Shown: positions 12,622-18,771 of the stretch, piece after piece
Position numbering within the stretch: the stretch's first letter is position 1
Layout of the letters: each line of letters begins with the position of its first letter
NCBI GenBank assembly: GCA_022839045.1
Contig: JALHDI010000048.1
Location: forward strand, 1 to 20,003
Source of the DNA: Sporomusaceae bacterium
Lineage (GTDB): Bacteria > Bacillota_C > Negativicutes > Sporomusales_B > UBA7701
Direction: 5' to 3'
DNA length: 20,003 nucleotides
Translations under genes and position numbers: made by a program
The notes under the pieces: model-generated
The model's input: only the letters and a program-made list of their open reading frames with translations
Databases searched by the model: none
Told to the model about the DNA's origin: nothing

Positions 12622-14178
12622 CTACAAAACCCACTGGACGACGTAGATTACGAGCGGTATTGTTATCGCCGAGATGCCGATGAGGTCGATGATGAAGCCC
12701 GACCGGATCATGGTGGTGATGGGAATCAGGCCGCTGGCGTAGACGATGGCGTTCGGCGGCGTCGATACCGGCATCATGAAGCCGAGGGAGGACGCGAGGG
12801 CGATGGCCACGGCCACCGGGACGGGGCTGAGGCCGGCGGAGATCGCCACGGTGATACCGAGCGGGCCGACCATGTTGGTGGCCGCGGTGTGGGAGGTAAG
12901 CTCGGACATGAACAGCGACAGGACTGAGAAGACGGCGATTATCATAACCTGGGAGTTGGCGCCGGTGGCTTTGACGATGGCGTCGCCGATCCACTTCGAC
13001 ATGCCGGTGGTGTACATCATTGAACCGAGCGCCAGGCCGCCGCCGAAGAGGATGAGCGTGCCCCAGTCGATGCCCTTGACGGCGTCTTTCCAGGTGAGAG
13101 TGAATTCGCGTTTTGCCCAGTTGGTCGGCATGACGAAGAGCGACAGGCCGGCCATCATGGCAACAACGGCTTCGGGGAAGTATTTGCCGTAGGTTTTCAG
13201 GATGGGGGCGCCGGGGCCATAGATGACGGACAGGAAGCCGGGCAGCACCCACAGGGTGACGGCGATGGCGAAAGCGATTATGGCGTTGCGCTCGCCGCTC
13301 TTCCAGGGGCCGAGGGCTTTCCGCTTTTCGGATATGAGCTTTTCCGCGCCGGGGATGCTGGTGATGCCGGCCGGAAACATCTGCTTGAGGACTACGAACA
13401 TCAGGACGAAGTAGACGACCATGGCGATGGAGCCCCAGACCATCCACTGGAAGAAGGTGATCTTGATATTGGCCAGCTTCTCCAGGAAGCCCATCATGAT
13501 TATGTTGGGAGGGGTGCCGACCGGGGTCAGCACGCCGCCGACCGAAGAAGCGTAGGCGGTCATCAGCATGAGGCCGGTGGCATACTTGTAGCTGCTAAGT
13601 TCGAGATCCTCGCCGTTGGCCTTGTACATATCCTTGATGGCCATCAGCAGACCGAGGGAGATGGGGTACATCATGGCGGTGGTGGCGGTGTTGCTTACCC
13701 AGCCGGAGAGCAAGGCAGTTACCAGACCGACCGCCAGCATGATCCGGACCGGACTCGACCCTACCCAGCTCATTGACAGGATGGCGTAGGCGAACCGCTT
13801 GTCGAGGCCGTGGCTCATCATCGCCGTGGCCAGCATGAAGCTGCCCATGAACAGGTAGATGAGCGGGTCGGCGAAGGGGGCGAAAGCGGCTCTTACCGGG
13901 GCCACCCCAAGCAGTACGGCCAGCACCGGGCCGATGAGCGACGTTACGGGGATGGGTACAGGCTCGCATATCCACCAGGTGGCGACGAACGTCATGATAG
14001 CCATTAGCATGTGGCCTTCCGGCTTGAGGCCGTCAATCGGGGTGAAGTAGACCAGTAGCCCGAGGATGGGGCCGAGGAACCAGCCGATAGTCTTGCGTCG
14101 TCTGTCGAACTTTTCTTCGGCTTCGGTCATTGTCGCCTTCGGGGCGACTTGCTCTTTGGGAACCGAGGTAGTCTCCAT
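12622..14178 (-). CDS. DASS/SLC13-family sodium-dependent anion (dicarboxylate/citrate-type) transporter
   Basis: A 518-residue inner-membrane symporter of the divalent anion:Na+ family (relatives include VcINDY and CitT), importing or exchanging carboxylates such as succinate, malate, citrate or tartrate. Both inverted-repeat signature pairs are present: SNT at 162-164 with GTPPN around 221-225, and SHTAATN at 429-435 with STPPN at 472-476; the second pair has His in place of the Asn of SNT. About 11-14 hydrophobic segments; the first 30 residues are a charged cytoplasmic extension. ATG 14178 has a perfect AGGAGG 7 nt upstream. It is followed by a small membrane peptide gene and then the divergent noncoding RNA region. 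I see no -24/-12 promoter in front of it, so control by the sigma-54 activator is not supported by the sequence. Substrate unknown. Confidence 0.93.
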   Translation of the reverse strand: METTSVPKEQVAPKATMTEAEEKFDRRRKTIGWFLGPILGLLVYFTPIDGLKPEGHMLMAIMTFVATWWICEPVPIPVTSLIGPVLAVLLGVAPVRAAFAPFADPLIYLFMGSFMLATAMMSHGLDKRFAYAILSMSWVGSSPVRIMLAVGLVTALLSGWVSNTATTAMMYPISLGLLMAIKDMYKANGEDLELSSYKYATGLMLMTAYASSVGGVLTPVGTPPNIIMMGFLEKLANIKITFFQWMVWGSIAMVVYFVLMFVVLKQMFPAGITSIPGAEKLISEKRKALGPWKSGERNAIIAFAIAVTLWVLPGFLSVIYGPGAPILKTYGKYFPEAVVAMMAGLSLFVMPTNWAKREFTLTWKDAVKGIDWGTLILFGGGLALGSMMYTTGMSKWIGDAIVKATGANSQVMIIAVFSVLSLFMSELTSHTAATNMVGPLGITVAISAGLSPVPVAVAIALASSLGFMMPVSTPPNAIVYASGLIPITTMIRSGFIIDLIGISAITIPLVIYVVQWVL

Positions 14179-14286
14179 TCTTTTGACCTCCTTTTTTAAT
14201 TCTTCCGTTTATCCCATAAAGGTCTCATCCGCCGACCTTCGTGGCATACGTTTCCCACAGAATCATCGCATGGCAAAAAAATAGTT

Positions 14287-14412
14287 CTAAATGGCTTTTG
14301 CCGACTTATGCCGGGCTTCACCCTCCCCTGCGCCTTTCTTGGCTTTCTTCTGCCAGACGCCGAGCGTGACGACACCCGTTGCGATCGCGAAGAGTGCCCC
14401 TTTCCACCTCAT
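14287..14412 (-). CDS. Possible 41-residue single-pass membrane protein
   Basis: From ATG 14412 the frame reads MRWKGALFAIATGVVTLGVW and continues with a basic, Lys-rich tail ending KSAKAI. A hydrophobic helix of about 15 residues followed by positive charges looks like a small membrane protein with a cytoplasmic tail. The ribosome binding site is weak (GGCGGTG), and the longer frame to TTG 14505 has none at a usable distance. It sits between an XRE gene and the DASS gene on the same strand. Treat as tentative; otherwise the stretch 14179-14528 holds only the transporter's leader. Confidence 0.35.
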   Translation of the reverse strand: MRWKGALFAIATGVVTLGVWQKKAKKGAGEGEARHKSAKAI

Positions 14413-14528
14413 CGGCACCGCCGATACACCGTCGGGGGGGCTAAGTTTCGCATTTATGACCGCAGTCCCCTGTCCCCCATTTGTTCCGGCCGGGTCAATG
14501 TACAAGGCCGGCTATTATTTTCTCCTTT

Positions 14529-14756
14529 TCACCGTCTCGGCCTCGGTCCGAAAGTCCGGAATCCATCTTTACGCATCAGTTCGTTGACTGTAACCCCCAA
14601 CACCCGCGACAGCCTGAGCGCAAGGTCGATCGACGGTTTCTTGCGCCCAGCCAGGATATTGGAAATGTGGGACCTCTCAACGTCAACCAGCTTGGCAAGT
14701 TCGGTAATATTGAGACCTCGCCTGCGCATCAGTTCCCTTATCCGCGACCCGCTCAA
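14529..14756 (-). CDS. Small XRE-family (Cro/CI-type) DNA-binding protein
   Basis: A 75-residue protein that is almost only a helix-turn-helix: IRELMRRRGLNITELAKLVD, then VERSHISNILAGRKKPSIDL (about 6-62), with a short basic tail. The start is TTG 14756, supported by AGGAGG 8 nt upstream. Its promoter (14879-14851) has a perfect TTGACA and TATAAT with a GTTTC-N5-GAAAC palindrome filling the 17-nt spacer, and another copy lies in the leader (14791-14807), the arrangement of a self-repressing regulator. It is divergent from a second XRE gene (15015-15404). A third copy of the palindrome lies in front of the hemerythrin-like gene, a likely target. A weak terminator in its leader could lower expression further. 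Which of the two XRE proteins binds the palindrome is not known. Confidence 0.9.
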   Translation of the reverse strand: MSGSRIRELMRRRGLNITELAKLVDVERSHISNILAGRKKPSIDLALRLSRVLGVTVNELMRKDGFRTFGPRPRR

Positions 14757-14790
14757 TGGCAGCCCCTCCTAGAAATACAAGCCCTTGAAA

Positions 14791-14807
14791 CGTTTCCTTT
14801 AGAAACG
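14791..14807. promoter_or_regulatory. XRE operator copy 1
   Basis: CGTTTC (14791-14796), CTTTA, GAAACG (14802-14807): a perfect 6-bp inverted repeat with 5-nt centre. It partly overlaps a second dyad, GAAACGTTTC (14787-14796). Located in the leader of the 75-residue XRE gene, 35 nt before its start. Confidence 0.65.
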
Positions 14808-14816
14808 CACTTATCC

Positions 14817-14840
14817 AAAAAAAAGCTCTTCTCCAGCTTT
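14817..14840 (-). terminator. Possible attenuator in the leader of the small XRE gene
   Basis: Minus strand: AAAGCT (14840-14835), 7-nt loop, AGCTTT (14827-14822), within a run of eight T (14824-14817). It lies between the promoter and the start codon. The stem is only 6 bp and AT-rich at the base, so termination would be partial at best. Confidence 0.35.
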
Positions 14841-14850
14841 ATCTGGTTTT

Positions 14851-14879
14851 ATTATAGTTTCTTAAGGAAACGCTGTCAA
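14851..14879 (-). promoter_or_regulatory. Sigma-A promoter of the small XRE gene with operator in the spacer
   Basis: Minus strand: -35 TTGACA (14879-14874), 17-nt spacer, -10 TATAAT (14856-14851), both perfect. The spacer (14873-14857) consists almost entirely of the palindrome GTTTC-TTAAG-GAAACG read on the plus strand at 14857-14872. A bound repressor would exclude RNA polymerase. Confidence 0.88.
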
Positions 14880-14958
14880 GGTATGCTTGTGAAATTTTTC
14901 CTATGGGAACGGTGGTTATCGTTCGCAAGTGCACCTGCAAGCCTTCTGTAAGCCCTAC

Positions 14959-14987
14959 TGGAAACGTTGGATATAATAATGTATAAT
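14959..14987 (+). promoter_or_regulatory. Promoter of the second XRE gene with an operator half-site
   Basis: -35-like TGGAAA (14959-14964), 17-nt spacer, perfect TATAAT (14982-14987); another TATAAT lies at 14972-14977. The half-site GAAACG (14962-14967) overlaps the -35, so the same XRE protein may act here more weakly. Confidence 0.5.
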
Positions 14988-15014
14988 GTTATGTGCCAGG
15001 AGGTGGTTTACAAG

Positions 15015-15404
15015 GTGGATATCGGCACAAAACTCCGTTCCTTACGGAAGCTGCGCGAGTTGACCGTCGAGGAGCTGTCGCAGCGATCCGGCGTTTCCCG
15101 CTCGTATATCACCAACATCGAGAATGGCCGCAAGACCGAGGTTTCTTCCCGCGTTGTCAGCAGTCTGGCAAGCGCCCTCGGAATAAACGCCGACTACTTC
15201 CGCATAAGCGATGCCCAGTTGCCAACCGACTGTCTGCCTAACCTCGATCCGGAATTCATCGCGCTGTTGGCCAAGTCGGAGAGCATGCCTTTTCTGCAGC
15301 TTACCAAAAAGGCTCTTGCCCATGGCGTGTCGGCCGAGACGGTCGAAGCCGTCGTCGACGCCATCATCAAGTCCCAGCGCAGGCGCAAGAACCCGTCCGT
15401 TTAG
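15015..15404 (+). CDS. XRE-family transcriptional regulator with helical C-terminal domain
   Basis: A 129-residue regulator. Residues 1-62 are a SinR/XRE-type helix-turn-helix (LRSLRKLRELTVEELSQRSG, then VSRSYITNIENGRKTEVSSR). The remaining 65 residues form a mostly helical region (DPEFIALLAKSESMPFLQLT...) that may dimerise or bind a partner. GTG 15015 is chosen because a perfect AGGAGG (14998-15003) precedes it by 11 nt; the frame is open back to TTG 14967. It is divergent from the 75-residue XRE gene. Its stop (15402-15404) overlaps the stop of the convergent 40-codon peptide gene (15401-15403), so the two transcripts are antisense at their 3' ends and no terminator separates them. Regulation of or by that peptide is possible but unproven. 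Confidence 0.9.
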   Translation: MDIGTKLRSLRKLRELTVEELSQRSGVSRSYITNIENGRKTEVSSRVVSSLASALGINADYFRISDAQLPTDCLPNLDPEFIALLAKSESMPFLQLTKKALAHGVSAETVEAVVDAIIKSQRRRKNPSV

Positions 15405-15523
15405 CAGGTAGCCGCTACAGGCGCCGCCGTTATTTCGGCAGGGAGGTCTTCCTGCGGGACGATATACTCGTATCCATCCCACAAGAGTTCGAGCTCGTCG
15501 TTAAAGCGGCCGTTGTCTTTCAT
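15401..15523 (-). CDS. 40-residue peptide under sigma-54 control
   Basis: A short gene with unusually good signals: a sigma-54 promoter with expected start near 15555, a 32-nt leader, GGAGG (15535-15531) 7 nt before ATG 15523, and a clean frame to TAA. The peptide starts MKDNGRFNDELELLWDGYEY; its N-terminal 30 residues are acidic (about nine Asp/Glu) and amphipathic, without a signal peptide or membrane helix. The end is different: small residues (ITAAPVAATC) and a single Cys as the last residue. An acidic leader with a short C-terminal Ala/Thr/Cys segment is the general shape of ribosomally made peptide precursors or signalling peptides, but no processing enzyme is visible nearby and I recognise no family. 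An in-frame extension to 15757 has no binding site and would cross the promoter, so it is rejected. Confidence 0.72.
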   Translation of the reverse strand: MKDNGRFNDELELLWDGYEYIVPQEDLPAEITAAPVAATC

Positions 15524-15564
15524 AGTTGGGCCTCCGTTCAGAACGGTTCTTTCTTCTATCATTA

Positions 15565-15581
15565 ATGCAAGAAATATGCCA
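15565..15581 (-). promoter_or_regulatory. Sigma-54 (-24/-12) promoter of the 40-residue peptide gene
   Basis: Minus strand: TGGCATA-TTTC-TTGCAT with GG (15580-15579) and GC (15568-15567) 12 bp apart. It differs from the promoter at 11877-11893 by few bases, sharing TTGGCA, TTCTTGCAT and a following TAATGATA. Expected start near 15555. Confidence 0.85.
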
Positions 15582-15652
15582 ATTGCCAAAGTTGCGAAAA
15601 TTGCGTGATTAATGACGTTTCCCCAACGAGCGCCGCCGTTTCCGTGGGCAAC

Positions 15653-15728
15653 AATGCATACGCATTGAAGGTTTGAACTTTGAAACAGCCCCAATAGGCC
15701 CGTGTCAGCCCTTATGCAAAAATGCATA
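15653..15728. promoter_or_regulatory. Putative enhancer sites for the sigma-54 promoter of the peptide gene
   Basis: A perfect palindrome TATGCAAAAATGCATA (15713-15728; TATGC-N6-GCATA) ends 133 bp from the -24 GG at 15580. A second, related dyad with a shorter centre, AATGC-ATAC-GCATT, lies at 15653-15666. The first is the same dyad as at 11729-11744. Confidence 0.65.
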
Positions 15729-15735
15729 CGCACAG

Positions 15736-15776
15736 AACGAGGAATCCCCAAGATCAACGCTTGGGGATTCCTCGTT
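15736..15776 (-). terminator. Intrinsic terminator between the cupin gene and the peptide gene enhancer
   Basis: A 17-bp perfect stem (15736-15752 with 15760-15776), loop ATCAACG. It lies 90 nt downstream of the cupin stop on the minus strand and separates that transcript from the peptide gene. The U-run is short on the minus side (GTTCT) and better on the plus side. Confidence 0.65.
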
Positions 15777-15865
15777 TATTAAGTACCGTCAAAAACGTCT
15801 GCCTCTTCAGAACGGGAACGCATCATTCGTGGCTTGTGCCGCGGATAAAGCATCGCCGCACTCTT

Positions 15866-16198
15866 TTATTGCGGCAGAAAATCTTCCCTTATAGGGGTGA
15901 AGGTGTCGATGAGTACCGAGTTATCCTCAAGGGCAACGACACCATGAGGTACATTGCAGTCGGCATAGTAGCAGTCGCCCGTACGGGCGATTTTCGTTTC
16001 GCCGCCCACGGTTATTTCGAAGCTTCCCTTGGCCACATAGCCCACCTGCTCATGGGTTTCATGCTTGTGCATTTTGCCGACACCGCCTTTTTTAAAGGCG
16101 AATTCGACCAGCATCAGCGACGGCCCATGAACAAGCACCCGCCGCGTTGACTTGTCGTCAAGCTGTACGATCTGTTTGCTGTCTTTGGATACGATCAT
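15866..16198 (-). CDS. Small cupin-domain protein
   Basis: A 110-residue single-domain cupin (double-stranded beta barrel). Motif 1 is GGVGKMHKHETHEQVGYVAKG with two His and a Glu that can bind a metal; motif 2 is GDCYYADCNVPHGVVAL, with the fourth ligand His. All four usual ligands are therefore present. Such stand-alone cupins act as metal-dependent isomerases, dioxygenases or small-molecule sensors; the sequence does not say which. ATG 16198 follows GGTGGTGATTAT. It is a single gene, divergent from the glycosyltransferase at 16375, with the terminator at 15736-15776 downstream. The 176 nt between the two starts include an ATTATA/TATAAT near 16219-16224 and a CGGTAG/CTACCG inverted repeat at 16230-16262, neither clearly assigned. 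Confidence 0.9.
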   Translation of the reverse strand: MIVSKDSKQIVQLDDKSTRRVLVHGPSLMLVEFAFKKGGVGKMHKHETHEQVGYVAKGSFEITVGGETKIARTGDCYYADCNVPHGVVALEDNSVLIDTFTPIREDFLPQ

Positions 16199-16374
16199 AT
16201 AATCACCACCACTCTTTTTATAATTTGTTCGGTAGGTAACGACGGATTCCTGCGGACTACCGTCAATGGGGCAAATTTCCTCTCGACACAGGGTGTACGT
16301 CCAGGTAAACCGTCCATACTAATAGCGAGTCGATCCCCAAATTCGCCGTCTCTTGGCCGAAAGGATGCATACAC

Positions 16375-17502
16375 ATGGACTTGAGCATAGTCGTACCTAC
16401 TTACAACGAACGCGAGAACGTCCGGACGCTTACGGAGAGGGTTTCCACGGTTTTGGCGGGAAGCGGCTATTCGTATGAGCTTATTTTCATCGACGACAGC
16501 CGCGATGATACTCCCGCTGTCCTGGCGAAGCTGGCCGAGCGGCATCCTCACGTCAGGTTTTTTCACCGCGACGGCGAAAGAGGTCTAGCCTCAGCGGTGG
16601 TAAAGGGATTCTCCCTGTCCAAGGGCAGCTATATCATTGTGATGGATGCCGATTTGCAGCACCCGCCGGAGCTCCTGCCGGTAATAATGAAGCGCCTTGC
16701 CCAGGCAGAGGTGGTTATCCCCAGCCGGTTTATCGGCGGCGGCTCGGACGGCGGCCTTAGCGTTTTCCGCAAGCTCGTGTCCTGGACGGCCAGGATGATC
16801 GGCCGTCTGTCGATAAGGCGACTGCGGGTTATTTCCGACTGCACCAGCGGTTATTTTGGCCTCCACCGCAACGTTATCGCTAATGCCAGGCTTAACCCCA
16901 TCGGCTGGAAGATTCTTATGGAGGTACTCGTGAAGGGCGATTATCACGCCGTCCACGAGATTCCATACGCGTTTGTCGCCCGTGACAGCGGCGCGTCCAA
17001 AATGACCTGGCGGGATCAGTACGACTATTTGCGCCATATTGTCCGCCTTGCGCGGCATAATCCCGAGGATGCCCGTTTTTTCACCTTTTGTCTGATCGGT
17101 GCTGCCGGCGTCCCCGTCAACCTGTTGGTGCTGACACTTTTGTTGGATTTCTTCACCTTCGATGTCGCTTTTGCCTCGGTTGTCGCATCCTTTGTCGCGA
17201 TGGTGCACAATTTCCTCTGGAACGACAGCATCACCTGGCGGATGCAGAATAGACCGGCCTTTTGGCGGCGCGGGAAACAGTTTATCCAATTCGCTTTTGT
17301 CTCGACTCTCAGCATCGCGATTACCGCCGCCTTCGCCCATACCTTCCACATCAACGGCTGGAACCCCATAACTGGCCAATTCGTCGGCATCGGTCTCGCG
17401 ACCTGGTGGAGTTTCGCCGCTAATGACCGCTGGACCTGGGGCCGCCCCGAGCCCCGACCCGAGCTTGTCGTAACCCGTGAATACGCCGGCGAGACCCCGT
17501 AA
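16375..17502 (+). CDS. GT2 glycosyltransferase (polyprenol-phosphate type) fused to a GtrA-like membrane domain
   Basis: A 375-residue two-domain protein. Residues 1-220 are a family 2 glycosyltransferase of the dolichol/undecaprenyl-phosphate sugar synthase type: SIVVPTYNERENV (4-16), the metal-binding DADLQHPPE (91-99), FIGGGS, and SDCTSGYFGL. Residues about 230-365 are a GtrA-like domain with four membrane segments (FFTFCLIGAAGVPVNLLV, NFLWNDSITW, KQFIQFAFVSTLSIAITAAF, WWSFAANDRWTW). It should transfer a sugar from a nucleotide donor to a polyprenyl phosphate on the cytoplasmic face, while GtrA-like domains are thought to help flip the product. ATG 16375 has AAAGGATG upstream. The gene after it (18 nt) encodes a polyprenyl-sugar-using membrane transferase, so the pair probably makes and then uses the lipid-linked sugar. 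Confidence 0.92.
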   Translation: MDLSIVVPTYNERENVRTLTERVSTVLAGSGYSYELIFIDDSRDDTPAVLAKLAERHPHVRFFHRDGERGLASAVVKGFSLSKGSYIIVMDADLQHPPELLPVIMKRLAQAEVVIPSRFIGGGSDGGLSVFRKLVSWTARMIGRLSIRRLRVISDCTSGYFGLHRNVIANARLNPIGWKILMEVLVKGDYHAVHEIPYAFVARDSGASKMTWRDQYDYLRHIVRLARHNPEDARFFTFCLIGAAGVPVNLLVLTLLLDFFTFDVAFASVVASFVAMVHNFLWNDSITWRMQNRPAFWRRGKQFIQFAFVSTLSIAITAAFAHTFHINGWNPITGQFVGIGLATWWSFAANDRWTWGRPEPRPELVVTREYAGETP

Positions 17503-17520
17503 CACACCGGTGCCGCCGTC

Positions 17521-18645
17521 ATGAACCGTCTCCTGTCCACGGTCGGGGCTATCTGGCGCCCCTTTCTCCTGCACTCGGGGATCGTAATGTTTTCCGCCTG
17601 GCTGGCAGGCAGGCTGCCCGCACATATTCCGGCCGGATTCATAAACCCCTATCTTGTCGACGTTCCGCCGCTGGTGGCCCCTTTTATCAAGTGGGATGCA
17701 CATTGGTATACCTATATCGCCGTTCAGGGCTACGACGAAAAAAGCGTGGTCTTTTTTCCCGTGCTCGTCGTTCTCATCCGTGCTGTCTCCGGCCTGGGTC
17801 TGAGCCACGCCGTCGCGGGGCTGCTTGTCTGCAATTTGTTCGCCGGCCTGAGTTTTGCGGTGATGCAAGCCGCCTTCCGCCGAGATTTCCCGGCCCCGCT
17901 GGCCGACAGAGCTCTCCTGGTCTACGCGGTTATGCCGACCTCCTTTTTCTTGAACAGCGTTTATACTGAGCCCTTGTTCCTGACTTTCTCTCTCATGTGC
18001 GTTTATTATGCGCGCCGACGTATTTGGTGGCCGGCGGGGAGCTGCGCAGCCCTGGCCGCTCTTACCCGCAATCTCGGCGTATGCCTCTTTTTTTTGGTCG
18101 CCTATGAACTATACTTAAGTCGCAAGGCTGACGGCCGGCCGACCTGGGACTTGCTGTCGCCTTTTTTTGCTCCTTTGGCCGTGCTGGGGTATATGGCCTA
18201 TAATGCGCTTTCTTTCGGCGACCCCCTCGCTTTTGTCCACTCTCAGCAGGCCTGGGGGAGGTCTTTCGGCTGGCCGGCGGATAACTATATCCGCAACCTC
18301 GGTCTCCTGAAGGCCCTGTGGCCCAATACCCAGGCCGGGATTGCCCTCGATGCCTTTCTGGTCCTTATCGGGTTAGCCGGGCTGGCCTCCGCGACATTTT
18401 CCCGCCAGGGCTCCGTCCCCGCTTCTTATCTGCTGGTCGGCTGGTTATGGTTTCTCATCCCGCTGTTCTCCACCGCCTCTTTTCTCCCGTTGTACAGCAT
18501 GTCTCGCTTCCTGCTCGTTATTTTTCCGCTGTATATCATTTTCGCCGGTATGCCGAAGGCGATATTCGTTTGCTTTCTGGTTGTCAATGCGCTGTTGCTG
18601 TCGCTGTGTACCATTTTGTTCGTGAACTGGTACTGGGTTGGCTGA
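17521..18645 (+). CDS. PIG-V-like integral membrane mannosyltransferase
   Basis: A 374-residue multi-pass membrane protein (about 9-10 hydrophobic segments). It has the hallmarks of the PIG-V-type glycosyltransferase family: KWDAHWYTYIAVQGYDEKSV followed by FFPVLV in the first external loop, and MPTSFFLNSVYTEPLFL, with the conserved Asp of WDAHWY as the presumed catalytic residue. Members use a polyprenyl-phosphate-linked sugar as donor outside the cytoplasm. It starts 18 nt after the GT2-GtrA gene; the ribosome binding site is poor (GGTGCC), suggesting translational coupling. The acceptor (cell-wall polymer, lipid or protein) cannot be told from the sequence. A 12-bp bulged hairpin (18664-18693) follows. 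Confidence 0.87.
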   Translation: MNRLLSTVGAIWRPFLLHSGIVMFSAWLAGRLPAHIPAGFINPYLVDVPPLVAPFIKWDAHWYTYIAVQGYDEKSVVFFPVLVVLIRAVSGLGLSHAVAGLLVCNLFAGLSFAVMQAAFRRDFPAPLADRALLVYAVMPTSFFLNSVYTEPLFLTFSLMCVYYARRRIWWPAGSCAALAALTRNLGVCLFFLVAYELYLSRKADGRPTWDLLSPFFAPLAVLGYMAYNALSFGDPLAFVHSQQAWGRSFGWPADNYIRNLGLLKALWPNTQAGIALDAFLVLIGLAGLASATFSRQGSVPASYLLVGWLWFLIPLFSTASFLPLYSMSRFLLVIFPLYIIFAGMPKAIFVCFLVVNALLLSLCTILFVNWYWVG

Positions 18646-18663
18646 ATGCTTGCGTAATTACGA

Positions 18664-18693
18664 AGAGCCCGCGGCTTTTCGCCGCGTGGCTCT
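18664..18693 (+). terminator. Bulged hairpin after the glycosyltransferase pair
   Basis: AGAGCC-CGCGGC (18664-18675), loop TTTTC, GCCGCG, a bulged T, GGCTCT (18688-18693). Well placed 18 nt after the stop, but not followed by a U-run; a weak or Rho-assisted terminator. Confidence 0.45.
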
Positions 18694-18771
18694 GCTACTC
18701 CTCCCGTAATTGTAGGAATTTACCCAAATTGAACCATACTGCCGGAAAAGTGCCATTCTGAGTAGGCTGCT

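Noticed and set aside
14179..14290. Sigma-54 promoter for the DASS transporter
   Set aside because: No TGGC-N8-TTGC with 12-bp GG-GC spacing on the minus strand; the nearest TGGCATA is on the other strand without a -12 element.
16230..16340. Possible cyclic-di-GMP riboswitch (GGTAGGTA, GGGGCAAA elements) before the glycosyltransferase gene
   Set aside because: The elements are in the wrong order and lack the conserved core and helix pairings; only a short inverted repeat is supported.
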